From positions 1-6,511 of the forward strand of contig QNDJ01000098.1 in NCBI GenBank assembly GCA_003644825.1: a DNA stretch of 6,511 bases, in the 5' to 3' direction. Of this stretch, positions 1-6,461 are shown one piece after another. The translations under genes and the position numbers were made by a program. The number at the start of each line of letters is the position of its first letter. Position 1 is the stretch's first letter. This stretch comes from B21-G16 sp003644825 [NCBI: Candidatus Zhuqueibacterota bacterium] (GTDB taxonomy: Bacteria > SM23-31 > B21-G16). The notes beneath the pieces were generated by a model that saw nothing but the letters and a program-made list of their open reading frames with translations, was not told the origin of the DNA and did not search any database.

Positions 1-6
1 ATAATA

Positions 7-14
7 GAGGGGGG
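7..14 (+). promoter_or_regulatory. Ribosome-binding site of the TPR gene
   Basis: GAGGGGGG lies 7 nt before the ATG at 22 and fixes that start. The promoter must lie at or beyond the left edge of the window. Confidence 0.7.
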
Positions 15-21
15 ATTTTTT

Positions 22-1152
22 ATGTTCTCAAAAAAAGTAGTTATCACGTCTTTTTTCTTGATTTTAATTGTTGTTTTTTGTTTTTCATTGATTGCAGTTT
101 CTCAAATTAGACCTGTTTCAAAGGAAGAATTCCAGAAAGCTCAACAGGAATTTAACAAGTTAAAAGAACTTATTAATCAGAAACTCGCTAAAATGAATGA
201 AGCAAAAGAAAACGAAGACCCTGAATATTATCAAAAATATAAACAGGAATATGAGGAACTTGTAAAACAAGCGGAAAAGTGGAAGAAAGTTCTTCAGGAC
301 TATCAGGTTTATATTACAGAAATAAATAAGATAAAAAAATTATATATGGAGGGTCAAACAGCAACTAAACTTAAAAGGTATCCTGAAGCTCTCAAGAAAT
401 ATGACTCGTGTATAAAAAGAGGAGAAAAATTAAATGTCGATGAGCTCAAGGATACACTCACAAAAGCTTATTATCAGAAAGGGTATGTTCTCAGCAGACT
501 AAGAAAATACAATGAGGCTATAAAAGCCTATGAGATGTCAAAAACAATTGACCCTGAAAATTATCGTGCATATTTTGGCCTCGGTGCAGCTTTTGATAAA
601 ATCAACAAGAATAAAGAATCCGTGAATAGTTATCTTAAAGCAATTGAAATTAATCCGAAATTCAGTAGAGCAAGGTACAATCTGGCAGTTGTTCAGCTAA
701 AAAAATTTAAAAATTCAGATGAAGCACTCAAAACCCTTGAAGAGTTATTTGCCACCGCCTCGAACCCCAATGATAATAGAACCCTCTCCAATGGTTATGC
801 TCTGAAAGGTCAAATTTTATATAACTTGAGAAAATTTAACGAAGCAATACCATCTCTTAAAAAATCTATAGAATTAAATAAAGCTTTATGGAAATCCTAT
901 TATCTTTTAGGAGATATATATTATACCCTCGGTAAAAATCAGGAGGCAATCAATTACGCAACCCAGTGCCTTAAACATAGAAGAGGATACGGAGGCGCAT
1001 ATATAGTTAGAGGTAGAGCTTATAAAAAAATGGGAAATGAAACCAAAGCACTTAAGGAATTCAGAATGGCTCTTAAAGATAGAACCTGGCAGAAAATGGC
1101 TCAATATGAAATTGACCTTATTAAAAATAAGGATAAATACATAAATCAATAA
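22..1152 (+). CDS. Exported or membrane-anchored TPR-repeat protein with N-terminal coiled coil
   Basis: A 376-residue protein that probably acts as a protein-protein interaction scaffold in the cell envelope; no enzymatic domain is visible. Residues 6-26 form one hydrophobic segment after two lysines, and Ala-Val-Ser at 25-27 could be a signal-peptidase I site, so it is either secreted across the membrane or held by an N-terminal anchor. Residues about 34-105 are rich in Lys, Glu and Gln with a heptad-like pattern and look like a coiled coil. About seven tetratricopeptide units follow, at about 103-136, 147-180, 181-214, 215-245, 256-288, 290-322 and 324-356, with typical signatures such as the KYNEAIKAYEMSKTIDPEN stretch. 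The ATG is supported by a GAGGGGGG ribosome-binding site 7 nt upstream. It is convergent with the chaperone/protease cluster and shares its terminator, so it is probably functionally separate. TPR architecture does not predict a specific partner. Confidence 0.88.
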   Translation: MFSKKVVITSFFLILIVVFCFSLIAVSQIRPVSKEEFQKAQQEFNKLKELINQKLAKMNEAKENEDPEYYQKYKQEYEELVKQAEKWKKVLQDYQVYITEINKIKKLYMEGQTATKLKRYPEALKKYDSCIKRGEKLNVDELKDTLTKAYYQKGYVLSRLRKYNEAIKAYEMSKTIDPENYRAYFGLGAAFDKINKNKESVNSYLKAIEINPKFSRARYNLAVVQLKKFKNSDEALKTLEELFATASNPNDNRTLSNGYALKGQILYNLRKFNEAIPSLKKSIELNKALWKSYYLLGDIYYTLGKNQEAINYATQCLKHRRGYGGAYIVRGRAYKKMGNETKALKEFRMALKDRTWQKMAQYEIDLIKNKDKYINQ

Positions 1153-1174
1153 TTAACTCATTTTCAGAATTAAT

Positions 1175-1207
1175 AAAAGCTGCCATAGGGATTCTGGCAG
1201 CTTTTTT
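1175..1207. terminator. Bidirectional intrinsic terminator between convergent genes
   Basis: A perfect 11-bp inverted repeat, AAAAGCTGCCA (1175-1185) and TGGCAGCTTTT (1195-1205), encloses a 9-nt loop. On the plus strand the stem runs into six T's (1202-1207), ending transcription of the TPR gene 22 nt after its stop. On the minus strand the other arm ends in TTTT followed by ATTA, so it can also end the leftward operon. The stop codon of the leftward zinc-protein gene (1207-1209) lies just outside the hairpin, so there is almost no 3' untranslated spacer. Confidence 0.9.
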
Positions 1208-1548
1208 CATTTTAGAACAATGGCAACTTTTTTCCCTTTTGCCTGTTTCTGATAGATTAAGGATTCAATATCTTTCCATCTGAATTCTATGAATTTATCG
1301 CAACAATGGATTCCGATTTTTCTTGTTCTGAATGCTTCACAATACCCATGTAGAATGTTTTTTAAGTCTTCATAAGAACTTACTTTTTTACCTTTTAAAC
1401 CTACAGGCCAGCTATCTTTTTGAACCAGCCTTTCTAAACAGGATGAACAAACAATTGCATCACAATGGGGGCATTTCCTCAGAGACCGTTCATTCCCGCA
1501 TTCAATACATTCAGATGCAAAACCTATCTTTTTTAATATACTCTTCAT
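1207..1548 (-). CDS. Small cysteine-rich putative zinc-binding protein, function unknown
   Basis: A 113-residue protein that I cannot assign to a named family. The N-terminal half has six cysteines spaced C14-x2-C17-x8-C26-x2-C29-x4-C34-x2-C37, a layout resembling treble-clef/FYVE- or B-box-like zinc fingers that would bind one or two Zn ions. A second group, His67, Cys70, His81, Cys82 and Cys83, could supply further ligands. The C-terminal third is Lys-rich and ends in a hydrophobic Val-Ala-Ile-Val-Leu strand. No signal peptide or membrane segment is seen, so it is probably cytoplasmic. The start is an ATG with AAGGA 11 nt upstream, a slightly long spacing. It begins 27 bp after the aminotransferase gene and ends at the operon terminator, so it is probably co-transcribed as the last gene. 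A role in nucleic-acid or protein binding is only a guess from the zinc-finger pattern. Confidence 0.75.
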   Translation of the reverse strand: MKSILKKIGFASECIECGNERSLRKCPHCDAIVCSSCLERLVQKDSWPVGLKGKKVSSYEDLKNILHGYCEAFRTRKIGIHCCDKFIEFRWKDIESLIYQKQAKGKKVAIVLK

Positions 1549-1575
1549 TTTACTATTTATCCTTAAGGTTTTATT

Positions 1576-2703
1576 TTATATAAGAAGATTCCTGTATTTA
1601 TTAAATAAATCTATGAGATATTCAATCTGTGTTTCAGTAAAAAGTCCTATATGAGAAACCCTCACCACTCTGTCTTTTAGAATTCCCTGACCATTAGCTA
1701 CTATAACATTGTGTTTTTCGTTAAGAACGTTAATGAACTCTTCTGGTTTTTTTCTCACGTTTATTACAGTTATGCAACTGGCTGGAGATTCCGGGAAGAA
1801 TGTATAACCAAGTTTTGATAGCCCATCCCTGAATTTTGATGCAAACTTTTCAATTTCCCCGAAGACATTTTCAATACCAAACATTTCTATAAAATCAAGA
1901 GATTCTTTAAGATACAATAACTGAATAGAACCGGGGGTAAAAGGTGTTTGCCTTTTTTCCGCATATTCTAAATATTTTTTTAAATCAAAGTAATATTTCG
2001 GAAGATTTCCTGTTTTTAATTTCTCAAGAGCCCTGTAATTAACAGATAAAAAAGACAACCCGGAAGGTCCCAGTAATCCTTTCTGAGAAACACTTACTAC
2101 AACATCAAGGTCCCATTCATCAGTATTAAGTTCTGTTGTCCCTAAAGTGCTTATTGCATCTACAATAATGATACATTTAAAAAATTTTTTAATAGTTCTT
2201 GTTATTGTCTCAATATCAAAAAGAATACCTGTTGAGGTTTCACAGTGAGTTAAAAATACAACATCCAGATTATTAATCTTTTTTAGATATTTTTCAAGGA
2301 ATTCAGGACTGATGTTCTTTCCCCATTCAAGTTCCAGCCTCAATGGTGAGATATTATAAGACCGCAGGATTTCAGTCCATCTTTTACCATACTTTCCTCC
2401 TTCTATTACAAGAACACAATCATTGTTATTCACAAAATTGCAGACACAGGCTTCCATTCCACCAGTCCCGCTTGACGTAATTACGAGGATTCTATTATTT
2501 GTCTTGAAAATACGTTTTAATTTTTCTTCTATAATTTTATATAGCTGTATAAAGTCTCTCGACCTGTGGAAAATACTACCTCGATAAACTTTTTTGCCTG
2601 CTTTTGTTGAAACCTGAGAAACACCAGGAACAAAAAACAGCTTTCTTTTATTGTTGTTAAAGATTTCCAAGGATTTCATTCCAGAGTTCTTTTCTACCCT
2701 CAT
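1576..2703 (-). CDS. Class-V PLP-dependent aminotransferase (alanine-glyoxylate / serine-pyruvate type)
   Basis: A 375-residue cytoplasmic pyridoxal-phosphate enzyme of fold type I that transfers an amino group between a small amino acid and a 2-oxo acid. Visible marks are the HRS-x-D-F motif at 46-51, the Gly-rich phosphate-binding TSSGTGGMEA (76-85), HCETSTGIL (153-161), the PLP-ring Asp182 in VDAISTLG, the Schiff-base Lys208 in SQKGLLGPSG, and the carboxylate-binding Arg348 in VRVSHIG. This set is typical of the alanine-glyoxylate/serine-pyruvate branch. Substrate cannot be fixed from sequence, and serine-glyoxylate or phosphonate-type activities remain possible. The family fold normally starts just before the FFVPG stretch (23-27), so residues 1-18 look like surplus. 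Candidate starts are ATG at 2703, ATG at 2679 or TTG at 2670, none with a good ribosome-binding site. All overlap the end of engB (stop at 2657), suggesting translational coupling. No glyoxylate or serine pathway gene is adjacent. Confidence 0.9.
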   Translation of the reverse strand: MRVEKNSGMKSLEIFNNNKRKLFFVPGVSQVSTKAGKKVYRGSIFHRSRDFIQLYKIIEEKLKRIFKTNNRILVITSSGTGGMEACVCNFVNNNDCVLVIEGGKYGKRWTEILRSYNISPLRLELEWGKNISPEFLEKYLKKINNLDVVFLTHCETSTGILFDIETITRTIKKFFKCIIIVDAISTLGTTELNTDEWDLDVVVSVSQKGLLGPSGLSFLSVNYRALEKLKTGNLPKYYFDLKKYLEYAEKRQTPFTPGSIQLLYLKESLDFIEMFGIENVFGEIEKFASKFRDGLSKLGYTFFPESPASCITVINVRKKPEEFINVLNEKHNVIVANGQGILKDRVVRVSHIGLFTETQIEYLIDLFNKYRNLLI

Positions 2704-3241
2704 TATTAAATATCGAATATTTTATTACCCTGACATACCCTTTTTTTACTTCCATTTTTAATTTTTTCAGGTTGCGGGACAATTCATTACCCGATATCTT
2801 ATCGGTTTTTGTAAAAACAATTGTATAAGAAATTGAAAGAGATTCCAGCCACTCTATTAACGTTCTATCATATTCAGTTATTCCTTTTCTTGAGTCAATC
2901 AGTATAAAAACAAGATTAAACTTATCTATGGACTTGAAATAAGATTCGATTAGAAATTTCCATTCATTTTTTTTCTTTTTTGACAGCTTTGCATAACCAT
3001 AACCCGGCAGGTCAACAAAATAAAAATCATTATTAATTTCATAAAAATCAATTGTTCTTGTCTTACCTGGAGTAGAACTTATTTTTGCCAGATTTTTTCT
3101 ATTTAGAAGGTGATTTATCAGAGAAGATTTTCCTGTATTAGACCTGCCTGCAAAAGCAAACTTTGGAATCTTCTTCAGAGAAACTGTATTAATATCACGA
3201 ACTGAAGCTATTAATTCTGCTTTTTTTATTTTAAACCTCAT
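2657..3241 (-). CDS. engB: Ribosome-biogenesis GTPase EngB/YsxC/YihA
   Basis: A 194-residue P-loop GTPase of the TrmE-Era-EngA-EngB-Septin group that, in characterised bacteria, assists late assembly of the 50S ribosomal subunit. All G motifs are visible: G1 GRSNTGKSS (32-40), G2 TPGKTRTI (57-64), G3 DLPGYG (77-82, followed by AK), G4 TKTDK (144-148), and a weak G5 around YSIF (175-178). Two small departures are Thr instead of the usual Val in GRSNVGKSS, and Ile where G5 often has a second Ser. Length and the N-terminus (MRFKIKKAEL, then AFAGRSN near 30) match the family, so the ATG is credible, yet there is no purine-rich ribosome-binding site before it. Its 3' end overlaps the aminotransferase gene. 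It lies 72 bp after clpX, a conserved neighbourhood in which lon often sits in between; lon is absent here. Confidence 0.96.
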   Translation of the reverse strand: MRFKIKKAELIASVRDINTVSLKKIPKFAFAGRSNTGKSSLINHLLNRKNLAKISSTPGKTRTIDFYEINNDFYFVDLPGYGYAKLSKKKKNEWKFLIESYFKSIDKFNLVFILIDSRKGITEYDRTLIEWLESLSISYTIVFTKTDKISGNELSRNLKKLKMEVKKGYVRVIKYSIFNNEGRKELWNEILGNL

Positions 3242-3248
3242 TAATAAA

Positions 3249-3273
3249 TACAGATATATTTGTAGAATATTCT
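3249..3273. promoter_or_regulatory. Two abutting palindromes in the clpX-engB gap (possible operator/promoter region)
   Basis: A 16-bp inverted repeat, TACAGATATATTTGTA (3249-3264, one G/T pair away from perfect), touches a perfect 10-bp palindrome, AGAATATTCT (3264-3273). They have no loop, so they look more like DNA-binding sites than RNA hairpins. On the minus strand TATATC (3258-3253) could be a weak -10 box placing transcription only a few nt before the engB ATG, which would fit its lack of a ribosome-binding site. No convincing -35 is seen. In AT-rich DNA short palindromes arise by chance, so the call is tentative. Confidence 0.3.
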
Positions 3274-3313
3274 GAAGTTTAATGGATGTTACCCGGTCTA
3301 TTGTTAAGAAAAG

Positions 3314-4564
3314 TCAGGCTTCTTTTCTAATTTTTTGATAGATAATTTGAGGTTCCTTTTTGTTTAAAATAACCTCCTTACTAATAATAACCTTTTTTAC
3401 ACCTTTCAGGGACGGCAAAGTGAACATAATATCAAGCATAGTATTTTCCATTACAGAGCGTAATCCTCTTGCCCCTGTTCCTCTTTTAGTGGCAAATTCT
3501 ACGATACTTTTTAGAGCATCTCTGGTAAACTCCAGGTCAATATTTTCAAGTTCAAACAGCTTTTTATATTGTTTAACAATGGCATTTTTTGGCTTAGTAA
3601 GAATTGATAATAAAGCCTTTTCGTCGAGTTCACCAAGGGCACATACATTATGAAGCCTGCCAACAAGTTCAGGAATGAGCCCATATTTAAGCAGGTCATC
3701 TGGTTCAACCTGATCCAGAATATCACCAATGTTATCATACTCATGTTTTTTTACATCAGCCCCGAACCCCATAGTCTTTTTGCCAATTCTTCTCATAATA
3801 ATTTTTTCGAGCCCATCAAAAGCACCTCCACAGATGAAAAGGATATTCTTTGTATTTATATTTATCAAACTCTGTTCCGGGTGTTTTCTTCCACCTCTTG
3901 GAGGAATACTTGATATAGTTCCCTCCAGAATTTTTAAAAGAGCCTGCTGAACACCCTCCCCGGATACATCTCTTGTAATAGATGGATTTCCCTCTTTTCT
4001 TGCTATTTTATCTATTTCATCAATATAAACAATCCCTCTTTCTGCTTTTTCGAGGTCATAATCTGCTGCCTGTAATAGCCTTACAAGGATATTTTCTACA
4101 TCTTCTCCTACATAACCCGCTTCAGTTAGAATAGTTGCATCCGCTATAGAAAATGGGACCTGCAGGAACCTTGCAAGAGTCTGAGCAAGAAGGGTCTTAC
4201 CGACACCTGTTGGCCCGATCATTAAAATATTGCTCTTTTCTACTTCAACATCATCTTCAGAATATTTAAGGTTATTGATTCGCTTGTAATGATTGTAAAC
4301 AGCAACTGAAAGAACCTTTTTAGCCTTTTCCTGTCCAATAACGTAATTATCAAGTTCCTTTTTGATTTCTTCAGGAGTAGGGAGTTTTCTTTTCCCCATC
4401 CTTATTCTCATAGCCTTATCATTTTTGATTATTTCTCTTGCGCTGTATACACACTCATCACAAATGTAAACATTTGGACCTGAAATGATACAATCAACTT
4501 CATCAGCCGATTTACCACAGAATGAACAATAAAGTTCATCCCTTGAATGGAAATATCTTGTCAT
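3314..4564 (-). CDS. clpX: ATP-dependent unfoldase ClpX (ATPase subunit of ClpXP)
   Basis: A 416-residue, full-length hexameric AAA+ unfoldase that recognises tagged proteins, unfolds them with ATP and threads them into ClpP. The N-terminal zinc-binding domain has Cys13, Cys16, Cys35 and Cys38. The AAA+ module shows Walker A GPTGVGKT (117-124), the pore-1 loop GYVG (150-153), Walker B with the VYIDEIDKI stretch (179-187), the RKH substrate loop (226-228), the arginine finger in GRL (Arg303), and sensor 2 GARGLRS (Arg366). The ClpP-docking loop reads MGF (265-267) where IGF, LGF or VGF is usual, so docking should be retained. The ATG has AAGGG 6 nt upstream and lies 14 bp after the clpP stop, so the two are co-transcribed. 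No intrinsic terminator follows it. Everything seen predicts an active unfoldase, which contrasts with the altered ClpP next door. Confidence 0.98.
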   Translation of the reverse strand: MTRYFHSRDELYCSFCGKSADEVDCIISGPNVYICDECVYSAREIIKNDKAMRIRMGKRKLPTPEEIKKELDNYVIGQEKAKKVLSVAVYNHYKRINNLKYSEDDVEVEKSNILMIGPTGVGKTLLAQTLARFLQVPFSIADATILTEAGYVGEDVENILVRLLQAADYDLEKAERGIVYIDEIDKIARKEGNPSITRDVSGEGVQQALLKILEGTISSIPPRGGRKHPEQSLININTKNILFICGGAFDGLEKIIMRRIGKKTMGFGADVKKHEYDNIGDILDQVEPDDLLKYGLIPELVGRLHNVCALGELDEKALLSILTKPKNAIVKQYKKLFELENIDLEFTRDALKSIVEFATKRGTGARGLRSVMENTMLDIMFTLPSLKGVKKVIISKEVILNKKEPQIIYQKIRKEA

Positions 4565-4570
4565 TATAAA

Positions 4571-4577
4571 CCCTTTT
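4571..4577 (-). promoter_or_regulatory. Ribosome-binding site of clpX
   Basis: AAAAGGG on the minus strand ends 6 nt before the clpX ATG and fills the short gap after the clpP stop. Confidence 0.7.
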
Positions 4578-4578
4578 C

Positions 4579-5169
4579 TTATTTTTTCTTTTTAGAGATG
4601 ATGACATCATCAATAATTCCATACTCTTTTGCCATTTCAGCCGACATAAAGAAATTTCTGTCAGTATCTTTTTTAATTTTCTCTAAAGGCTGGCCAGTAT
4701 GTTTTTGAAGGATTTCATTGATTCTGTCTCTTAAATTAATTATTTCTTTTGCGTGAATCTGAATATCAATTGCCTGTCCGGAAACTCCACCCCAGGGTTG
4801 ATGAATCATTATTCTGGAATGAGGTAATGCAGACCTTTTTCCTTTTTTTCCCGCCGCCAGCAATACTGCACCCATACTTGAAGCCTGTCCCATACAGATG
4901 GTTGCAACATCAGGTTTTATATACTGCATAGTATCATATATTGCAAGCCCTGATGTAACATATCCGCCCATTGTGTTTATATAAAGAAATATATCCTTGT
5001 CAGGGTCTTCAGCTTCTAAAAATAAAAGCTGGGCTATAACAAGGCTGGCAATGTTATCGTCTATTGCTGTACCTATGAATATAATTCTTTCTTTTAACAG
5101 TCTTGAATATATATCATAAGCTCTTTCACCTCTTCCTGTTTGCTCAATAACCATCGGAATTAGAGGCAT
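4579..5169 (-). CDS. clpP: ATP-dependent protease subunit ClpP with variant (Ser-His-Asn) catalytic triad
   Basis: A 196-residue S14-family peptidase subunit, expected to form double heptameric rings that cut polypeptides delivered by ClpX. Numbered from the ATG, the nucleophile Ser98 (GQASSMGA) and His123 (SRIMIHQP) are present at the standard spacing of 25. The third triad position, 74 residues after the Ser, is Asn172: the region reads [11 protein letters not shown] where the family has DTDRDxF. The codon is AAT. Also unusual is NTMGG at 65-69 in place of NSPGG; Gly68 of the oxyanion hole is kept. The N-terminus [19 protein letters not shown] is canonical. I chose ATG at 5169 over an in-frame TTG two codons earlier because AAAGGAG sits 6 nt before the ATG but abuts the TTG, and because family members begin MPLxPMV. 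It lies 15 bp after tig and 14 bp before clpX. The overall similarity leaves no doubt about the family; normal peptidase activity is doubtful. Confidence 0.97.
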   Translation of the reverse strand: MPLIPMVIEQTGRGERAYDIYSRLLKERIIFIGTAIDDNIASLVIAQLLFLEAEDPDKDIFLYINTMGGYVTSGLAIYDTMQYIKPDVATICMGQASSMGAVLLAAGKKGKRSALPHSRIMIHQPWGGVSGQAIDIQIHAKEIINLRDRINEILQKHTGQPLEKIKKDTDRNFFMSAEMAKEYGIIDDVIISKKKK

Positions 5170-5175
5170 ATTCAA

Positions 5176-5182
5176 CTCCTTT
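5176..5182 (-). promoter_or_regulatory. Ribosome-binding site deciding the clpP start
   Basis: AAAGGAG on the minus strand lies 6 nt before ATG 5169 and directly against TTG 5175, so it supports the ATG. Confidence 0.8.
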
Positions 5183-5184
5183 CA

Positions 5185-6447
5185 TTAAGTTTCTTCTATT
5201 TGAATTTTATTTTTTACAATGTCCAGAACTTTATCTTCCAGGATTTCATCTTTCAACCACTGGTATTTTTCTTTATTTATTCTATAGTCTCTTTTCAGGC
5301 TAGGGAAATCTAAATTCCTCAATTTTGCTATATTTTCCAATCTTTCAAAGACCTCTTCATCATTTACTTCAACTTTTTCATTTTTAATAAGTTTCTTTTT
5401 TATAAGATACCATTTAAGATTCCACTCAGCTCTTGACTTATTCTGGTCTTTAAAGAATTTTTCATCGAATTTTCCTTTTTGTTTATTCTTTTCATTTTCA
5501 ACCATAATATTAAGATAAGATTCGAGCATCGAAGGAGGAACTTCAGGATTTATTCTTTTAACAAGCTCGTCTTTTACAGAACTATTAAAAATTATTTCTG
5601 ACTGTTCTTTAAACCTCTTTTCAAGGGATTCTCTTATTTTGGATTTCAGGTCGTTAAGGTCCCTGTAATTTCCGTTTAAATCTTTTACCAATTCATCATC
5701 AAGAGGAGGTATTTCCACTTTTTCAATCTTTTTTATGTGAACAAGCAATCTTTCTTTAACTTTTTCTTCATCTTTTGGCATTACCAGGTCTAAATCTCTT
5801 GTTATATCAACAGTATCATTAACTCTGGTACCCAGGAGTTTTTCACTTATATCTTTTGCGAGGTCTTCACTTCCAACTCTTACATATATATCATTGTATT
5901 TTTTTCCTATAATCTGGTAACCTGTTTTTGGGTCTAATTCCTGAATATCAATCAGAACAAAATCTCCATTCTCAACAGGTCCTTCAGATTCCATTTTAGA
6001 ACCGAGATTCATCTGGATTCTTTCCAGTTCTTTTTCAACATCGTTATTAGTAACTTTTCTGATATTTTTTGTCAGTTTCATACCTTCAAATCCAGTAAGC
6101 TGGAATTCGGGTTCAATCTCAAAAGTAGCCTTGAACTTAAACGATTTTTCAGGTTCATATTCAATCACATCTACTCTTGCTTCATTTACTGGTTCAAGGT
6201 TTTCCTGCTCCAATGCCTTAGAGTAAAAATCATCAATAATTTCTTCAAGCACAATGGCATTTACCCTTTTCCCGAACATCTTTTTTATCAGATTAAGTGG
6301 AACTTTACCCTTTCTGAAGCCTTCGATGTTAGCATTTCTTTTTAATTCTTTATATTTCTTTTCAAAATAAGGGGTAATTTCTTCTTCCTCGAGATGTATT
6401 TCTAATTCTCTTTCATAATTATTTTTTGAGTTAACCTGAACTTTCAC
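5185..6447 (-). CDS. tig: Trigger factor, ribosome-associated chaperone, with degenerate PPIase domain
   Basis: A protein of about 420 residues that docks near the ribosomal exit tunnel and shields nascent chains. With the GTG start, the ribosome-binding signature GFRKGKVP falls at residues 43-50, the same position as in E. coli, and the N-terminus reads MKVQV as in relatives (MQVSV, MKVxV). An ATG three codons upstream (6456) is possible, but the AGAAAGG there touches it with no spacer, whereas AAAGGA is 8 nt from the GTG. Order: ribosome-binding domain about 1-115; a domain of about 150-245 where the FKBP-type PPIase should be, which lacks the usual PGFE-type signature and reads VGSEDLAKDISEKLLG instead; then the helical, charged chaperone arms to the C-terminus. 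Isomerase activity is therefore probably lost, while chaperone function looks intact. It is the first visible gene of the leftward operon and ends 15 bp before clpP. Confidence 0.96.
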   Translation of the reverse strand: MKVQVNSKNNYERELEIHLEEEEITPYFEKKYKELKRNANIEGFRKGKVPLNLIKKMFGKRVNAIVLEEIIDDFYSKALEQENLEPVNEARVDVIEYEPEKSFKFKATFEIEPEFQLTGFEGMKLTKNIRKVTNNDVEKELERIQMNLGSKMESEGPVENGDFVLIDIQELDPKTGYQIIGKKYNDIYVRVGSEDLAKDISEKLLGTRVNDTVDITRDLDLVMPKDEEKVKERLLVHIKKIEKVEIPPLDDELVKDLNGNYRDLNDLKSKIRESLEKRFKEQSEIIFNSSVKDELVKRINPEVPPSMLESYLNIMVENEKNKQKGKFDEKFFKDQNKSRAEWNLKWYLIKKKLIKNEKVEVNDEEVFERLENIAKLRNLDFPSLKRDYRINKEKYQWLKDEILEDKVLDIVKNKIQIEET

Positions 6448-6455
6448 TATTTCCA

Positions 6456-6461
6456 TCCTTT
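6456..6461 (-). promoter_or_regulatory. Ribosome-binding site deciding the tig start
   Basis: AAAGGA on the minus strand is 8 nt before GTG 6447. Its last base is the A of the alternative ATG at 6456, so the site can hardly serve that ATG. Confidence 0.6.

Noticed and set aside
64-84. Cys20 of the TPR protein as a lipoprotein attachment site
   Set aside because: The residue before it is Phe and the Cys sits in the middle of the hydrophobic segment, which does not fit a lipobox.
1332-1583. Rightward open frame opposite the zinc-protein gene
   Set aside because: It has no recognisable domain or ribosome-binding site and is antisense to a gene with a conserved-looking Cys pattern; it is explained as a shadow frame.
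3307-3328. AGAAAAG / CTTTTCT inverted repeat around the clpX stop codon as a possible terminator
   Set aside because: The 7-bp stem is nearly all A-T, overlaps the last codons of clpX and is not followed by a T run on the minus strand, so it is unlikely to terminate transcription.
3360-3950. Several open frames antisense to or out of frame within clpX
   Set aside because: They overlap a full-length, fully motif-complete clpX and encode low-complexity hydrophobic sequence without domain features.
5173-5175. TTG as the clpP start
   Set aside because: The ribosome-binding site touches it with no spacer, whereas ATG 5169 has ideal spacing and gives the canonical MPLxPMV N-terminus.
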